Source: Betaproteobacteria bacterium (lineage in GTDB: Bacteria > Pseudomonadota > Gammaproteobacteria > Burkholderiales > SG8-41). From it: a DNA stretch of 46,532 nt. The notes below the pieces were generated by a model. It saw only the letters and a list, made by a program, of their open reading frames with translations, did not search any database and had not been told where the DNA came from. This document shows, piece after piece, positions 44,653-46,532 of the stretch. The stretch spans positions 1 through 46,532 of the forward strand of contig CANIID010000006.1 of the NCBI GenBank assembly GCA_947467315.1, read 5' to 3'. Numbering within the stretch: the first letter of the stretch is position 1; the number at the start of each line of letters is the position of its first letter. The position numbers and the translations under genes were made by a program.

Positions 44653-46371
44653 ATGGCTCGCCCCACCGGACTGATTTACGACGTGAACGAGACGCCGCCA
44701 CCGGCGGTGCTCGGGTTCAGTACCGTGCAACATGTGGCGGTGATCAGCACGCTGCTGGTGTATCCGGTGATATTGGCGACCGAAGCAAAATTGTCGTCGT
44801 CGCAATTGCTCGATCTGGTGGCGCTATCGATGATCGCGCTGGGAGTTGCAACGGTACTGATGACCATGCGCTCGCGCTGGGTCGGCTCCGGTTACTTGTG
44901 TCCGGCAGGCTTTTCGCTGATTTATCTCGGGCCATCGTTGTATGCGCTGCATCATGGCGGGCTTGCGGCGGCGTTCGGCATGACGATGGTCGCGGGCATC
45001 GTGCAATTGTGTATCGCGCCGATTCTGCCGCGTTTGCGCGCGCTGTTGCCGCCAGAGATTGCGGGCATTGTGGTGGCGATTACCGGATTGTCGCTCGCCG
45101 TGCTCGGCACGCGTTACGGTTTGGGCTTGGGCACCACAGGCGGCATACGCGCCGAGTATGTGAGCATCACGCTGCTTACGCTGGTGATCATGATCGGGCT
45201 GAACACGTGGACGCGCGGCTATCCCAAAATGTTCAGCAGCTTGATTGGCGCGGCGGCGGGCATGATTGCCTGCAAACTCGCGGGCATTGATTTCTTGACG
45301 CCATTGCCGGCAGAAGGGTTTCCGCTGCTGCAAGTGCCGTCGATGTCGCACGTGGAATGGCGGTTTGACGTGAAGCTGCTGGCGCCGTTTGTCATTGCGG
45401 CGGTGGCCGCCACCGTTATCTTGATGGGAAATGTGTCCACCGCGCAGCGCATTAACGATAGCGATTGGGTGCGGCCGGATTTCAAATCGTTATCGGGCGG
45501 GTTGGCGGGCAGCGGACTCGCCACGTTTTTTTGCGGACTGGCGGGCAGCCTGGGCATGATCAGTTCCATCTCATCCGTCGGCTTGTCGCAGGCCACCGGC
45601 GTGGCGAGCCGCACGCTCGGCTATGCCATCGGTGCCTTGTTCGTGGCGCTGGCGTTTGTGCCGTGGGCGGTGTATTTCCTCATGGCGACCACCGCGCCGG
45701 TGATGGCGGCCATGCTGATATTCACCTCGATGTTCGTGCTGACCAACGGGCTGCAAATGATCACCGCGCGCATGCTCGATCAACGGCGCGTGGTGGTGAT
45801 CGGACTGTCGTTTGCAATGGCGGTGATGGCGGACGTCTATCGCGATGTGTTCGCGACGTTGCCGGACGCGTTGCAGCCGGTATTCGGCAACTCGCTGGTG
45901 CTCGGCACCACCTGCGCGGTGGTGCTCAATCTGGTGATGCGCATCGGCATCCGCGAGCGCGAGTCGCTGCAACTGGCGGCGAACATGAATCCAGGAGATG
46001 CGCGCGATGCCATCGATCAATTCATGTCCGAGCACGGCGCGCGCTGGGCGGCGCGGCATGACGTGGTGAATCGCGCCCGCTTTTGTCTGCAACAGGCGGT
46101 GGAGGTGATCGGGCATCCGCCCGGCGGTGTAGACACGCCCGGCGGCATGGAGATCACAGCCAGTTTCGATGAATTCAATCTCGACGTGCGCCTGGCCTAC
46201 CAGGGCGAGCCGCTGCCGCTGCCCGAGCGCAAGCCCGATGCGGCGGCCATCCTCGCCAGCGACGAGGGCGAACGGCTGCTGGCGGGTTACCTGTTGCGCG
46301 GCAGCGCGGACAAAGTGCAATCCACGAACCGCGCGGGGCGCGCGATGTTACATTTTCATTTCGATCACTAA
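44653..46371 (+). CDS. NCS2-family uracil/xanthine permease with extra C-terminal domain
   Basis: 572 residues. Residues 1 to about 440 form the NCS2 fold: LGFSTVQHVAVISTLLVYPVIL, GSGYLCPAGFSLIYLGPSLYALHHGG, LLPPEIAGIVVAITGLSLAVLG, MGNVSTAQRINDSDWVRPDFKSLSGGL and GLAGSLGMISSISSVGLSQATGVASR with its conserved substrate-site region. Residues ~450-572 are soluble: GARWAARHDVVNRARFCLQQAVEVI, ITASFDEFNLDVRLAYQGEPLPLPE and RLLAGYLLRGSADKVQSTNRAGR. This resembles a degenerate HATPase (RsbW-like) fold (by eye). The substrate is probably a purine, pyrimidine or related compound. ATG 44653 lacks a strong ribosome-binding site. Confidence 0.88.
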   Translation: MARPTGLIYDVNETPPPAVLGFSTVQHVAVISTLLVYPVILATEAKLSSSQLLDLVALSMIALGVATVLMTMRSRWVGSGYLCPAGFSLIYLGPSLYALHHGGLAAAFGMTMVAGIVQLCIAPILPRLRALLPPEIAGIVVAITGLSLAVLGTRYGLGLGTTGGIRAEYVSITLLTLVIMIGLNTWTRGYPKMFSSLIGAAAGMIACKLAGIDFLTPLPAEGFPLLQVPSMSHVEWRFDVKLLAPFVIAAVAATVILMGNVSTAQRINDSDWVRPDFKSLSGGLAGSGLATFFCGLAGSLGMISSISSVGLSQATGVASRTLGYAIGALFVALAFVPWAVYFLMATTAPVMAAMLIFTSMFVLTNGLQMITARMLDQRRVVVIGLSFAMAVMADVYRDVFATLPDALQPVFGNSLVLGTTCAVVLNLVMRIGIRERESLQLAANMNPGDARDAIDQFMSEHGARWAARHDVVNRARFCLQQAVEVIGHPPGGVDTPGGMEITASFDEFNLDVRLAYQGEPLPLPERKPDAAAILASDEGERLLAGYLLRGSADKVQSTNRAGRAMLHFHFDH

Positions 46372-46396
46372 TCAATGGGTTGCCAGGGCAATTGCA

Positions 46397-46531
46397 TCAA
46401 ATAGCCACCAGCCCAAGTAACCGCACACGATAAGAATCGCTGGTTGATGCGACCAAGCGTCGAGTCTTGATTCCGCCTTTGCGGGATTTCTCCAACCAGA
46501 GAATATTGAGCGCCATGCGACGCACGGTGGC
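46397..46531 (-). mobile_element. ISAs1-family transposase, C-terminal end only
   Basis: The minus strand from the window edge reads ATVRRMALNILWLEKSRKGG, then IKTRRLVASTSDSYRVRLLGLVAI and a stop at 46397-46399. The RRxALN...KGGIKxRR pattern is the C-terminal signature of ISAs1-type transposases. The element, its other end and any terminal repeats lie mostly outside the window. Confidence 0.72.
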
Positions 46532-46532
46532 A

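Overview
The window is GC-rich (about 60% by eye) and reads like a member of the Betaproteobacteria, most likely Burkholderiales. The main clue is the expansion of Bug/TctC-type periplasmic tricarboxylate-binding receptors (six intact genes plus one decayed remnant), together with MmgE/PrpD-family paralogs, EtfAB, a TcuA-like flavoprotein and LLM/acyl-CoA-dehydrogenase-type flavoenzymes. No rRNA, tRNA or CRISPR array was seen.

Layout. 1-192: tail of a LeuD-like small subunit. 198-582: small frameshifted gene. 622-3912 (-): flavoprotein dehydrogenase, etfB, etfA. 4072-7583 (+): two MmgE/PrpD genes and a metallophosphoesterase. 7686-10192 (-): Bug receptor and a third MmgE/PrpD. 10299-12211 (+): two overlapping Bug genes. 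12281-12702: DUF559 nuclease gene bracketed by inverted C/G-rich palindromes. 12730-14351 (+): a ~356-aa protein of unrecognised family followed by a UGSC-family selenoprotein gene with an in-frame UGA. 14374-16655 (-): LLM oxidoreductase and Bug. 16791-20351 (+): FAD monooxygenase, Bug, DUF1330, AtzH/HpxZ-like protein and a broken methyltransferase. 20807-24885 (+): five-PAS hybrid histidine kinase split by a frameshift. 25016-26818 (-): Uup-type ABC-F. 26930-34591: Anbu (bacterial proteasome homolog) locus with transglutaminase/DUF2126 (frameshifted), Anbu-1, alpha-E and circularly permuted ATP-grasp genes on the minus strand and a second Anbu gene divergent on the plus strand. 34650-38511 (+): flavin-dependent oxygenase, Bug, second UGSC selenoprotein and second copy of its partner. 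38645-38971: Bug remnant. 38958-41090 (-): GGDEF/EAL protein. 41272-46371 (+): YheS-type ABC-F, MFS transporter, NCS2 permease with an extra C-terminal domain. 46397-46531 (-): end of an ISAs1-type transposase.

The most striking content is (i) two paralogous cassettes pairing a UGSC selenoprotein with the same unrecognised partner family. Each UGA is followed by GGC TCC TGC and by a hairpin whose small apical loop contains GU, as expected of a bacterial SECIS. (ii) Two Anbu paralogs flank one ATP-grasp/alpha-E/transglutaminase operon, both with the N-terminal Thr, Asp17 and Lys32. (iii) A short AT-rich dispersed repeat (core AAGTATNTGTTTTTA) recurs at gene boundaries in both orientations and in places supplies start codons or signal-peptide codons.

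Much of the remainder looks like accessory carboxylate and heterocycle catabolism: receptors for uptake, flavoenzymes for oxidation, MmgE/PrpD proteins for hydration/dehydration or isomerisation, and EtfAB as electron acceptor. Substrates cannot be read from the sequence. Three genes carry apparent single-base frameshifts, so either this is a decaying accessory region or the assembly contains indel errors.
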